Shown: piece by piece, positions 57,331-64,000 of the stretch
Position numbering within the stretch: the stretch's first letter is position 1
How the letters are laid out: each line of letters opens with the position of its first letter
DNA from: Candidatus Palauibacter poriticola
Lineage (GTDB): Bacteria; Gemmatimonadota; Gemmatimonadetes; Palauibacterales; Palauibacteraceae
Reading direction: 5' to 3'
DNA: 64,000 nucleotides
Assembly: GCA_012270965.1 (NCBI GenBank)
Contig: JAAXHJ010000076.1
Coordinates: 1 to 64,000 of the forward strand
Translations under genes and position numbers: made by a program
The notes under the pieces: generated by a model
What the model saw: the letters and a program-made list of their open reading frames with translations, nothing else
Database searches by the model: none
Told to the model about the DNA's origin: nothing

Positions 57331-58989
57331 GTGATCCGGGACCCGCACTTCCGCCGAGCCCTCGCCTACGTTCGACCGTACGCGGGGGCTTTGCTTCCCG
57401 TGGTCCTCCTCTCCACGGCCGGGACCGCGCTCGGGCTCGCGCTCCCCTACCTGTCGAAGGCGATGATCGACGACGCGATCCTGGGCGGGGACTTCCCTCT
57501 CCTGCTCCGGATCGTCGGCCTCTTCATCGGGATCATTCTCCTCGGCTTCGGGGCCAACGTGGCGAGCGGGATGCGGTACACGCGGGTGTCGGCCGGCATC
57601 CTGTTCGACATGCGGCTGGCGCTCTACCGCCACCTGCAGCGGCTCTCGCCGCGCTTCTACGCGCGGACGCCGTTCGGGGACATCGTCTCGCGCATCAACA
57701 GCGACATCGGCGAGATCCAGCGGGTGACGGCGGACGCGGCGCTCGGGCTGTTCGGGAACGTGCTCTTCCTGATCGGGACGGTGGGGATGCTCATCTATCT
57801 CGACGCGCGGCTCTTCCTGGCGGGGATCGTCGCGCTGCCGCCCAGCCTGTGGGCGCTGGTGAGGTACCGCCGGCGGCTCGAGGGGCGGGTGACGCACCTG
57901 CGGGAGCGGAGCGCGGACATCGGGAGCTTCCTCATCGAGACGCTGCAGGGGGTGCGGACGGTGGTGGCGTCCAACGCGCAGGAGCGGGAGGCGGCGCGCT
58001 TCGGGCGACACAACGACCGGTTCGTGCGGGCGCTGCTGTCGATGCGCCGCTACACGTACCTGGCGGGCGGGCTGCCGGGGGTCCTGCTCCAGGCGGGGGC
58101 GGCGGCGGTGTTCCTGTATGGGGGCTACCGGGTGATCACGGAGGCGACGACGCTGGGGACGTTCGTCGCGTTCATGGCGTACCAGATGCGGCTCCTCTTT
58201 CCGGTGCAGGCGCTGATGGGGCTGTACGCGAACCTGGCGAGCGCGCGGGCGTCGCTCGTGCGCGTCCACGAACTGTTCGACACGCCGCTCGAGGTGGTGG
58301 AGGCGGATGGGGCGGAGCGGCTGGGGCGGGCCGCGGGGGCGCTGGTTCTGGAGGATGTGCGGCTCGGCTTCGGGCGCGGCGGCGAGGTGCTGGAGGGGGT
58401 GTCGCTGGAGGTGCCCGCCGGGCAGTTGGTCGCGCTCGTGGGTGCGAGCGGGAGCGGGAAGTCGACGATCGCGGACCTGCTGTCGCGCCAGCTCGACCCG
58501 GACGGCGGGCGGGTGCTGCTCGACGGGCGGGACCTGCGTGGGCTCGCGCTGGCCGACGTGCGGCGGAACGTGGCCGTGGTGGAGCAGGACCCGTTCATCT
58601 TCCACGCCTCGATCGCCGAGAACGTGCGCTACGCCAAACCCGACGCCACGGATCTGGAGGTCGCCGGGGCGCTCGCGGCGGCCGCGCTCGACGGGCTGCT
58701 GGCGTCGCTGCCGGAGGGGGCGGCGACGGTGGTCGGGGAGCGGGGCCGGCAGCTCTCCGCCGGGGAGCGGCAGCGGGTGGCGGTGGCGCGGGCGTTCCTG
58801 GCCGATCCGGCCGTGCTCGTGTTCGACGAGGCGACGGGGGCGCTGGACCCGGCCTCGGAGGCGCAGGTGCTGGAGGGCTACGCCGCGCTGATGCGGGGGC
58901 GGACCACGGTGCTCATCACGCACCGCCCCGAACTCGCGCGGAGGGCGGAGCGCGTGGTGGTGCTCCGCGACGGGCGGATTGCCGGGTGA
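57331..58989 (+). CDS. qhpF: ABC exporter of the QHNDH cluster
   Basis: A 552-residue half-transporter: an N-terminal six-helix membrane domain (residues 1-300) and a C-terminal ATPase. Walker A is GASGSGKST, the signature is QLSAGERQRVAVARA, Walker B is VLVFDEATGALD, and the switch His is in VLITHRPEL. In Paracoccus QhpF is needed to move the matured gamma subunit to the periplasm. Homodimerisation is expected. There is no peptidase domain; the leader is cut by the separate subtilase encoded next. GTG 57331 is 6 bases after qhpB; the stop overlaps qhpE by 4 bp. The coding DNA is extremely GC-rich. Confidence 0.93.
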   Translation: MIRDPHFRRALAYVRPYAGALLPVVLLSTAGTALGLALPYLSKAMIDDAILGGDFPLLLRIVGLFIGIILLGFGANVASGMRYTRVSAGILFDMRLALYRHLQRLSPRFYARTPFGDIVSRINSDIGEIQRVTADAALGLFGNVLFLIGTVGMLIYLDARLFLAGIVALPPSLWALVRYRRRLEGRVTHLRERSADIGSFLIETLQGVRTVVASNAQEREAARFGRHNDRFVRALLSMRRYTYLAGGLPGVLLQAGAAAVFLYGGYRVITEATTLGTFVAFMAYQMRLLFPVQALMGLYANLASARASLVRVHELFDTPLEVVEADGAERLGRAAGALVLEDVRLGFGRGGEVLEGVSLEVPAGQLVALVGASGSGKSTIADLLSRQLDPDGGRVLLDGRDLRGLALADVRRNVAVVEQDPFIFHASIAENVRYAKPDATDLEVAGALAAAALDGLLASLPEGAATVVGERGRQLSAGERQRVAVARAFLADPAVLVFDEATGALDPASEAQVLEGYAALMRGRTTVLITHRPELARRAERVVVLRDGRIAG

Positions 58990-59699
58990 GGGAGCCGCTC
59001 CGGAGCCGGACCGGGCGCGGGGTCTCCATCGCGGTCATCGACAGCGGGGCGCATCCGAACCATCCACATCTGGGACTCCTGGCGGGCGGGGTCGCGTTCA
59101 CGCCCGACGGACGCGAGCACGACGATCTGACCGACCGGCTGGGACACGGGACGGCCGTCACCGCCGCCATCCAGGAGAAGGCGCCGGGCGCGCGGGTCCA
59201 CGTCGCCCGCGTCTTTCACGACGAGCTGGCGACGAGCGCCCGGACGCTGGCGAGGGCGATCGACTGGACCGCGGAGCGCGGCTGCCGGCTGGCCAATCTG
59301 AGCCTCGGAACGCCCCGCCAGAGCCGCATCGAGGTGCTGCAGCCCGCCGTCGAACGCGCCGCGCGGGCCGGAACGATCGTCATCGCCGCCTATTCGCACG
59401 AAGGACGGCTTCAGCTCCCGGGCAGCCTCCCCGGCGCCCTCGGCGTGTGCCTCGACTGGGACCTGCCCCGGCACGGCGTCCGCGTCGGCCACCGCGATGG
59501 CCGCCGCGTCCTGCACGCGTCCGGCTACCCGCGCCCCATCCCCGGTGTCCCCCCCACCCGCAACCTCAGCGGCATCAGCTTCGCCGTGGCCAACGCGACC
59601 GGCATCCTCGCCCTCGCCCTCGACCTCTTCCCCGAAGCCCAAGGCCGCACCGCCGCCCTGGAGGCTCTCGATGCGCTGGAACGGGTCCGGATGTCATGA
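58986..59699 (+). CDS. qhpE: Subtilisin-like protease removing the QhpC leader
   Basis: QhpE is an unusual intracellular subtilase that clips the leader of the cross-linked gamma subunit. This 237-residue protein starts at GTG 58986, overlapping the qhpF stop. The triad is D19 (IAVIDSGAHP), H54 (RLGHGTAVTA) and S198 (LSGISFAVANATG), where the usual GTSMA is replaced by GISFA, like other small single-purpose subtilases. There is no signal peptide or propeptide, which agrees with action in the cytosol. The chain is shorter than normal subtilisins (about 275), so only the core is present. It is the last gene of the cluster. Confidence 0.92.
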   Translation: MREPLRSRTGRGVSIAVIDSGAHPNHPHLGLLAGGVAFTPDGREHDDLTDRLGHGTAVTAAIQEKAPGARVHVARVFHDELATSARTLARAIDWTAERGCRLANLSLGTPRQSRIEVLQPAVERAARAGTIVIAAYSHEGRLQLPGSLPGALGVCLDWDLPRHGVRVGHRDGRRVLHASGYPRPIPGVPPTRNLSGISFAVANATGILALALDLFPEAQGRTAALEALDALERVRMS

Positions 59700-59714
59700 A
59701 AAATGAACATCCGA

Positions 59715-59746
59715 TGCTCAGATTTCAGGATTTTCGAGGCTGAGCA
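59715..59746. terminator. Weak hairpin between convergent genes
   Basis: TGCTCAG (59715-59721) and CTGAGCA (59740-59746) can pair over a loop of 18 bases, between the end of qhpE and the end of the cupin gene, in a locally A/T-rich patch. The stem is short and the loop long, so this is only a candidate bidirectional terminator. Confidence 0.25.
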
Positions 59747-59748
59747 GT

Positions 59749-60180
59749 CTAGCTGCGAGGGGGGCGTTCGAAGTCGACGATGTTTTCCCACTCCTGGGCG
59801 TCGGAGCGGGCTACGACGGCGACGACCGGCTCGGTGTCGCTGAGGTTGAACACCTCGTGGGGGACGCCGGGCTCGATGAAGATGAAATCGCCCGCCTCGT
59901 TATCGAGCGTCTTCTCCAGCCGCGGCCCGAACTCGTGCCGGACGCGTCCTTGGAGGATGTAGAGCATCACCTCGAAATCCACATGGATGTGCGCCTTCGC
60001 GACGCCGCCCGGCGGGATCATCGCCACGTTCATGGAGAGCGCGCCCGAGCCGACGTTCTCCGCCCACATGCCCGTCTTGTACTCGATCCCGTTCCACGCC
60101 CGGTGCCTGCCGCCACCCCGCACCGTGATGATCCCCTCGTGCCGCTCCACCCGCCCCGGCGCCTGGCTGTTTCCGTTCAT
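59749..60180 (-). CDS. Small cupin-domain protein
   Basis: A 143-residue single-domain cupin of the Cupin_2 type. Metal-binding motif 1 is visible as AKAHIHVDFEVMLYILQGRV (two His, one Glu), and motif 2 as EAGDFIFIEPGVPHEVFN (Pro-x-His). A start at ATG 60180 follows CAGGAGAAG or GGAGGTGCG-like bases. Such proteins may be enzymes, sensors or storage proteins; nothing around it decides which. It is convergent with the amine dehydrogenase cluster and downstream of the metal-linked operon on the same strand, with a 66-bp gap. Confidence 0.88.
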   Translation of the reverse strand: MNGNSQAPGRVERHEGIITVRGGGRHRAWNGIEYKTGMWAENVGSGALSMNVAMIPPGGVAKAHIHVDFEVMLYILQGRVRHEFGPRLEKTLDNEAGDFIFIEPGVPHEVFNLSDTEPVVAVVARSDAQEWENIVDFERPPRS

Positions 60181-60246
60181 CGCGCACCTCCGCTACCAGG
60201 AGAAGTAGGGACTGCGGACGAACGAAACCAGACCGTTGCGGGGGGC

Positions 60247-60546
60247 TCAGTCGCCTTTGGCCGTTACGAGCGCGGCGGTGTTTGAAAGCAGCCAGGCGGA
60301 TGCGGCGCAGAGTTGCAGCCAGTCGCCGCGTGAGTTGATCCCGTACGCGAACACGCTGGCGATCCAGCACAGGCTGGCGGCCGTTTGGCCGGCCCACTCG
60401 ATACGCATCGCCCGACGGAGCACCGGCGCCGTTCGCCGGCGCTTCGGAGTCAGCTCCGGAGTCAGCCTCGGAGTCGGCTCCGGAGCCAGCTTCGGGGTCA
60501 GCTTCGGGGTCACGGGCGCCGGGGCTTCGGCTCGGTCGGTCAGCAT
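60247..60546 (-). CDS. Small proline-rich two-helix membrane protein
   Basis: A 99-residue protein I do not recognise. ATG 60546 overlaps the end of the flavoprotein gene by 7 bases (ATGCTGA). Residues 10-35 are a Pro/Thr/Leu/Lys repeat (units like LTPK, LAPE, LTPE) followed by basic KRRR. Residues about 50-95 hold two hydrophobic helices (QTAASLCWIASVFAY and LCAASAWLLSNTAALV) separated by GINSRGDW. It is the third gene of the CobW/flavoprotein operon and so may help anchor or feed that system. No metal-binding cluster is evident. Confidence 0.65.
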   Translation of the reverse strand: MLTDRAEAPAPVTPKLTPKLAPEPTPRLTPELTPKRRRTAPVLRRAMRIEWAGQTAASLCWIASVFAYGINSRGDWLQLCAASAWLLSNTAALVTAKGD

Positions 60547-61667
60547 ACGCACTCCTGTCCGCAGCAGGAGAGATCGTCGAGGTACATGCCCCACATCCTG
60601 TACATCTCGAGCTCCTCGGCGGGCAGGCCGAGCGAGGTTGCGATCGACTTGGCGACGACCGCGAACCGCTGCCGGTACTTGAAGATGAAGCAGAAGATGT
60701 GCTTGTCGTGCCGCACGGACGCGCCGCACAGGTAGATCCCGGGGACGATCGTCGATTCGTCGTGCTCGTTGAGGAGCGGGAATCCGTCGTCGCGTGCCTC
60801 GAAGAGGTCCATCAAGAGCGGATGGCTTCCCTCGAACCCGCCCGCGAGGAGGGGCTGCACGGGCGTGCGAAAGCGCTGCCCGTCAGCCGTGGCGACCTCG
60901 AATCCGGCATCGGCGGCAGCCACGGCGGTGATTGCGGTGTCGGGAAAGAGCTCCACGTGCTCCGCGTACGAAGGGCGCCGCGTCCGCTCGAGCGAGAAGG
61001 TGGAGAGCGCGACGCTGGGATCGGAGCTCTCGGACCCCCAGGGACTCTCCTTGTCGAAGAGACGCACCCGCTTGCCTCGCTCGGCCAGGTGGCTGGCGAC
61101 GTCGACACCGCTCTCGTAGCCGCCGATGACGATGAAATCGTCCCCCTCCAGCTCGGCGTAGCTGGGGAGCAGCGCCGTGTGCAGGCACAGTTCGCTGCCC
61201 TCGAAGCTGTTCAAGCGCGGGTACTGGAAGTCGCCCGCCGCCCAAATCACGTGCCGGGCACGCAGAGATCCCGCTGTCGTTTCGACCACGAACTCTTCGC
61301 CGCTTCGGTCGATCCGAAGCACGTCGACGCCCTCCTGGACCGGCAACTCGAAGTGGTCTGCGATCGCCGTGAGGAAGGCCGCATACTGCCTCCCCGTGGG
61401 GTGCTCGACCTCCAGGGACCAGGCGGCCGAGGTCCCGATCACGACGGAATTCAGGTCGAGCATGCCGACCGAGTTCGTCGGGAACGAAGGTGTGATGAAG
61501 CGAGTCTCGGCCGGCCACTGGGCGAACGAGGCACCCACCGAGTGGCGTTCGAGCGCGACGAAGTTCTCGATCCCCGCGTGCGCGAGTGCGACCGAGACGC
61601 CCACGCCGGCCGCCCCCGCGCCGACGATGACCACATCCAACAGGTCGTCCTGAGCCGTAGTGTTCAT
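60540..61667 (-). CDS. FAD-dependent oxidoreductase with C-terminal CCxxxCxC tail
   Basis: A 375-residue flavoprotein of the FMO/thioredoxin-reductase-like type. FAD loop [18 protein letters not shown] lies at residues 12-29; a second nucleotide loop is [18 protein letters not shown] near 190, and the late ATG-like motif is [11 protein letters not shown]. The last eight residues read CCGQECVC (C368, C369, C373, C375), an uncommon tail suited to binding a metal. The ATG overlaps the stop of the CobW gene (ATGA), so GTPase and flavoprotein are made together. Family members oxidise small molecules or reduce disulfides; with this context a redox or metal-delivery role is plausible but unproven. 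Confidence 0.85.
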   Translation of the reverse strand: MNTTAQDDLLDVVIVGAGAAGVGVSVALAHAGIENFVALERHSVGASFAQWPAETRFITPSFPTNSVGMLDLNSVVIGTSAAWSLEVEHPTGRQYAAFLTAIADHFELPVQEGVDVLRIDRSGEEFVVETTAGSLRARHVIWAAGDFQYPRLNSFEGSELCLHTALLPSYAELEGDDFIVIGGYESGVDVASHLAERGKRVRLFDKESPWGSESSDPSVALSTFSLERTRRPSYAEHVELFPDTAITAVAAADAGFEVATADGQRFRTPVQPLLAGGFEGSHPLLMDLFEARDDGFPLLNEHDESTIVPGIYLCGASVRHDKHIFCFIFKYRQRFAVVAKSIATSLGLPAEELEMYRMWGMYLDDLSCCGQECVC

Positions 61668-62908
61668 CCAGCCACCTCCTCGACCATCTGAAGCTCGGGG
61701 AAGGGGTTGGCACGTCCCTCCCAGGTGCTGCTGTCGCCGGCGGCAAGGGCTTCGTCGAGCAGGCATGCGTCGAGGCGCGCGCGTATCGCGACCTCATCCA
61801 TCCGCTGACCGATGAAGACGAGTGCCTGGTTACGGTCGCCGTACCGCGGGTGCCAACTCGACTGCTGGTTCGGCCGCTCTCCGTCCGGGTGGTCCCAGTA
61901 CTCCCTCGGCGTCGCGGCCCACCACATGCCCATGGGGTTGACGGAACTCACACCCCCGGCCTGTTCCCACTCGTATACGGCCTTGTGATCGGCGGCGACC
62001 CAGAAGAAGCCCTTCGACCGGAGCACGCCGCGCCAGTTCTCATCGTCGTTCAGGAACGCCCACAGCTTCTCCGCGTCGAACGGCGCCGGAGTCCGATAGG
62101 TGAAGGTCGATATCCCGTACTCCTCCGTCTCGGGCGCGTGGTCTCCCTCGAGTTCGCGGATCCAGCCGGCCGAGCTTTCCGCCTTGTCGTAGTCGAACAG
62201 GCCCGTGTCGAGCACACGCTCAAGGGGCACCTGCCCATGTGTCGCCCGGTGAATCTCCGCGCCGGGGTTGAGCGCGCGCAGAATGGCCTCGACCTCGCGC
62301 GCATGGTCCGCGGCGACAAGATCGAGCTTGTTGAGCACGATGACGTCGGCGAACTCGACCTGGTCGATGAGGAGGTCGGTGACGGTCCGCTCGTCCTCTT
62401 CGCCCAACGACTCACCGCGGTCCTGCAGGTCCTCGGCGGCGACGTAGTCCTTGAGGAAGCTCGCGGCGTCCACGACGGTGACCATGGTGTCGAGGCGCGA
62501 GATGTCGCCGAGGCTCACCCCGTCCTCGTCCTCGAAGGTGAAGGTCTGGGCGACCGGGATGGGCTCCGAAATCCCCGTGGACTCGATCAGCAGGTAGTGG
62601 AAACGCCTCTCCCGGGCCAACCGGGAGACTTCGGCGAGCAGGTCCTCCCGCAGCGTGCAGCAGATGCAGCCGTTCGTCATCTCGACGAGCGTCTCCTCGG
62701 TTCGCGAGAGCTGGGCGCCCCCGCGCTCCACGAGGGCCGCGTCGATGTTGACCTCGCTCATGTCGTTCACGATGACCGCGACCCTGCGTCCCTCCCGGTT
62801 GTTCAGAACCTCGTTCAGGAGGGTGGTCTTCCCGGCTCCGAGGAAGCCGGACAACACCGTGACGGGAAGGCGCTCGTCACGAGGTACGGCGCCTGGATCG
62901 CTGCTCAT
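61664..62908 (-). CDS. CobW/COG0523-type GTP-dependent metal chaperone
   Basis: A 414-residue G3E GTPase. P-loop GFLGAGKTT at residues 21-29, the metal-binding motif CICC within [11 protein letters not shown] (C81, C83, C84), the Walker B-like region [11 protein letters not shown], and NKLDL for guanine. The C-terminal CobW domain has [19 protein letters not shown]. Such proteins deliver zinc to client enzymes under zinc limitation when controlled by Zur, and the divergent Fur-family regulator with a palindrome in between supports that model here. ATG at 62908 follows AAGGAAG. The longer frame to 62980 crosses the palindrome and is not preferred. Confidence 0.93.
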   Translation of the reverse strand: MSSDPGAVPRDERLPVTVLSGFLGAGKTTLLNEVLNNREGRRVAVIVNDMSEVNIDAALVERGGAQLSRTEETLVEMTNGCICCTLREDLLAEVSRLARERRFHYLLIESTGISEPIPVAQTFTFEDEDGVSLGDISRLDTMVTVVDAASFLKDYVAAEDLQDRGESLGEEDERTVTDLLIDQVEFADVIVLNKLDLVAADHAREVEAILRALNPGAEIHRATHGQVPLERVLDTGLFDYDKAESSAGWIRELEGDHAPETEEYGISTFTYRTPAPFDAEKLWAFLNDDENWRGVLRSKGFFWVAADHKAVYEWEQAGGVSSVNPMGMWWAATPREYWDHPDGERPNQQSSWHPRYGDRNQALVFIGQRMDEVAIRARLDACLLDEALAAGDSSTWEGRANPFPELQMVEEVAG

Positions 62909-62985
62909 CGAACTTCCTTTTCCGGCGCTTCTCACTGCGGGGTGCTCCTGCAAGCGGATTGCGAGGGCAGGAAAATACACAAGTG

Positions 62986-63001
62986 ACTTGCATGTGCAAG
63001 T
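62986..63001. promoter_or_regulatory. Palindrome between CobW and Fur/Zur-type genes
   Basis: ACTTGCA-TG-TGCAAGT is a perfect 7-bp inverted repeat with a 2-bp centre, within AAGTG...GCTT flanks that are partly symmetric. It lies in the 145-bp divergent gap, 78 bp from the CobW ATG and 53 bp from the regulator ATG. Position and symmetry make it the best candidate operator for the regulator encoded next to it. It does not match the classic E. coli Fur or Zur boxes. Confidence 0.65.
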
Positions 63002-63053
63002 GCTTGTCCCTAGCGTTTTCGAACTTCATCTCTGCACGCGCGGGGGAAGGCCC

Positions 63054-63491
63054 ATGCGAATCACCAAAAACGAGGCCCGTCGGAGGCTGCGCGAGTGCGG
63101 TCTGCGCGTGACCGCACCGCGCCTTGCGGTGCTCCGCATCCTGGCCGCCGCCGAGGGTCCGGTATCCTTCACGCAGGTGCTCGACCTGCTGGGCGACTCG
63201 GACTGGGATCAGGCGACGATCTACCGCAACCTGGTCAAGCTACGCGAGGCCGGCCTCGCCCCCGTGGTGAGTCGGGCGGACGGCATCGACCGATACGCGC
63301 TCGCGGGAGACCACGAAGACAGCCATCGCCATCCGCACTTCCTGTGCGAGGCCTGCGGCCGGGTGGCCTGCCTGAAGGAAGAGGTCACTACGGCGTTATC
63401 GATCGATGGGCCGTGGGCCGAGTCCATCCGCCGCGCGATGGTGCACCTCCTCGGCCACTGCCCGGACTGCCTCGCCCAGGCCGATGCCTGA
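63054..63491 (+). CDS. Fur/Zur-family transcriptional regulator
   Basis: A 145-residue Fur-superfamily repressor, distinct from the one at 30139. Winged helix: LRVTAPRLAVLRILAAAEGP, then DQATIYRNLVKLREAGLA as the recognition helix. The metal-binding hinge region is His-rich (HEDSHRHPHFLCEACG), and a second Cys pair is CPDC near the end; both pairs fit the structural zinc site. Divergent location against a CobW-type zinc chaperone suggests a zinc-responsive regulator, but iron or peroxide sensing is not excluded. ATG 63054 follows GGGGGAAGG. It is convergent with the amidohydrolase gene. Confidence 0.9.
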   Translation: MRITKNEARRRLRECGLRVTAPRLAVLRILAAAEGPVSFTQVLDLLGDSDWDQATIYRNLVKLREAGLAPVVSRADGIDRYALAGDHEDSHRHPHFLCEACGRVACLKEEVTTALSIDGPWAESIRRAMVHLLGHCPDCLAQADA

Positions 63492-63514
63492 GATCCGCCG
63501 GGCGCGGCAGTCGC

Positions 63515-64000
63515 TCAGTTGCCGAAGCTGGTGGCGATTTCGGCGAGGCCCTGCTGGATCTCTTCCTCGGACTTCCAGACGCCGCGCACCATGACGCCGG
63601 CGCGGTCGGCGACGTTTGCCACATCCTCGAGCGGGTTCGTGTTCGTCAGGATGAGATCCGCCCGCCGGCCGGCGGCCACCGTCCCGAAGGTGTCGTAGCC
63701 CTGGAAGTACTCCCCCACGTTCCGGGTGCCGCTGACGAGGATCTCGTACGGCGACATCCCGGCGTCGGCCATCGCCGCGAGTTCGCGGTGGAGCGAGAAA
63801 CCTGGGACGCTGAACATCTGCGGGGAATCGGTGCCCATGAGGATGCCCACGCCGGCCTCGTTCATCATGCCGAGGAGCCGGGTCCGGTTGGTCGCATGCA
63901 GGCGCGCCTGCTCCACGTCCCACGCGCCGCGCGCCTGGATCGCCTGGAGCCGGTCCTTCCAGCCCTGGACGCCCTCCGGGGGCCAGTAGCGCATCTCGGG
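63515..64000 (-). CDS. Amidohydrolase-family protein, C-terminal part (runs off window)
   Basis: The visible 160-odd residues are the C-terminal portion of an imidazolonepropionase-like amidohydrolase. The late metal-ligand aspartate is in GVGILMGTDSPQ, followed by the family's helix LHRELAAMADAGMSPYEILV and the end module GTVAAGRRADLILTNTNPLE DV-type, a mark of metal-dependent amidohydrolases. The N-terminal half with the HxH motif lies beyond position 64000, so substrate and signal peptide cannot be judged. The reading frame reaches the window edge; the first internal ATG (63994) is not taken as the start. Confidence 0.85.
   Translation of the reverse strand, partial: PEMRYWPPEGVQGWKDRLQAIQARGAWDVEQARLHATNRTRLLGMMNEAGVGILMGTDSPQMFSVPGFSLHRELAAMADAGMSPYEILVSGTRNVGEYFQGYDTFGTVAAGRRADLILTNTNPLEDVANVADRAGVMVRGVWKSEEEIQQGLAEIATSFGN

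Noticed and set aside
57076-58923. A 615-codon minus-strand frame opposite qhpF
   Set aside because: Opposite-strand shadow of the ABC transporter, without any family pattern.
56556-58985. The first 810 codons of a long frame that ends as qhpE
   Set aside because: This part runs through qhpB and qhpF in a wrong frame and is Gly/Arg-rich noise; only the part from GTG 58986 has subtilase sequence.

Overview
The window is 64 kb of GC-rich bacterial DNA with dense, short-spaced genes. Many genes start with GTG, and many operon junctions are 4-bp ATGA or GTGA overlaps. The content points to a Gemmatimonadota-type bacterium: several 6-bladed/NHL beta-propeller lipoproteins, a DPP-IV-like S9 peptidase, TonB-dependent receptor parts, a PD40-propeller/outer-membrane-barrel fusion, a DUF1080 lipoprotein and a GldA/GldFG/DUF4340 transporter. 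This taxonomic placement is inference from gene content. I found no rRNA, tRNA or CRISPR array.

Left end (1-3300): three IS630-family elements lie head to tail and share single TA dinucleotides at their junctions. The middle one needs a -1 frameshift. The array has cut through an older IS3-type element, of which only the start of orfA remains. Next to it is an AT-richer trypsin-like lipoprotein. From 5.4 to 21 kb come a DUF1080 lipoprotein, proB-proA, a 5'-3' exonuclease, a decayed gene (9906-10600), a serine hydrolase, a propeller lipoprotein, an S9 peptidase, a transporter/Gfo-Idh/isomerase operon for an unidentified sugar-like substrate, and a VapBC-type toxin-antitoxin pair whose antitoxin has two DNA-binding domains.

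Middle (21-48.5 kb): a polytopic membrane protein with 28-bp repeats in its leader, the GldA-GldFG-DUF4340 ABC system, fumC with a DUF192 lipoprotein, a Fur-family regulator with pyrE (apparently starting at CTG) and a NifU-type Fe-S protein, a holin-like membrane protein, and a 1054-residue protease-like/propeller/barrel fusion. Then come RlpA, a PhoX-like Tat substrate, a receptor-less TonB plug protein, an FG-GAP lipoprotein coupled to a TonB-dependent receptor, two tandem NHL lipoproteins, a HupE-like membrane protein and a frameshifted propeller gene.

The most notable region is 49.1-59.7 kb, a complete quinohemoprotein amine dehydrogenase (QHNDH) cluster: qhpG (flavin monooxygenase), qhpA (diheme alpha subunit), qhpD (radical SAM), qhpC (gamma subunit with every cross-linking residue at canonical spacing), qhpB (beta propeller), qhpF (ABC exporter) and qhpE (subtilase). 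Together these would make a periplasmic amine-oxidising enzyme with a cysteine tryptophylquinone cofactor. Two secreted proteins of unknown role lie just upstream and may belong to the same unit.

Right end (59.7-64 kb): a cupin, then a divergent metal-homeostasis module. A Fur/Zur-type regulator is separated by a palindrome from an operon of a CobW-type GTPase, a flavoprotein ending in a CCxxxCxC tail and a small proline-rich membrane protein. The C-terminal part of an amidohydrolase runs off the window.
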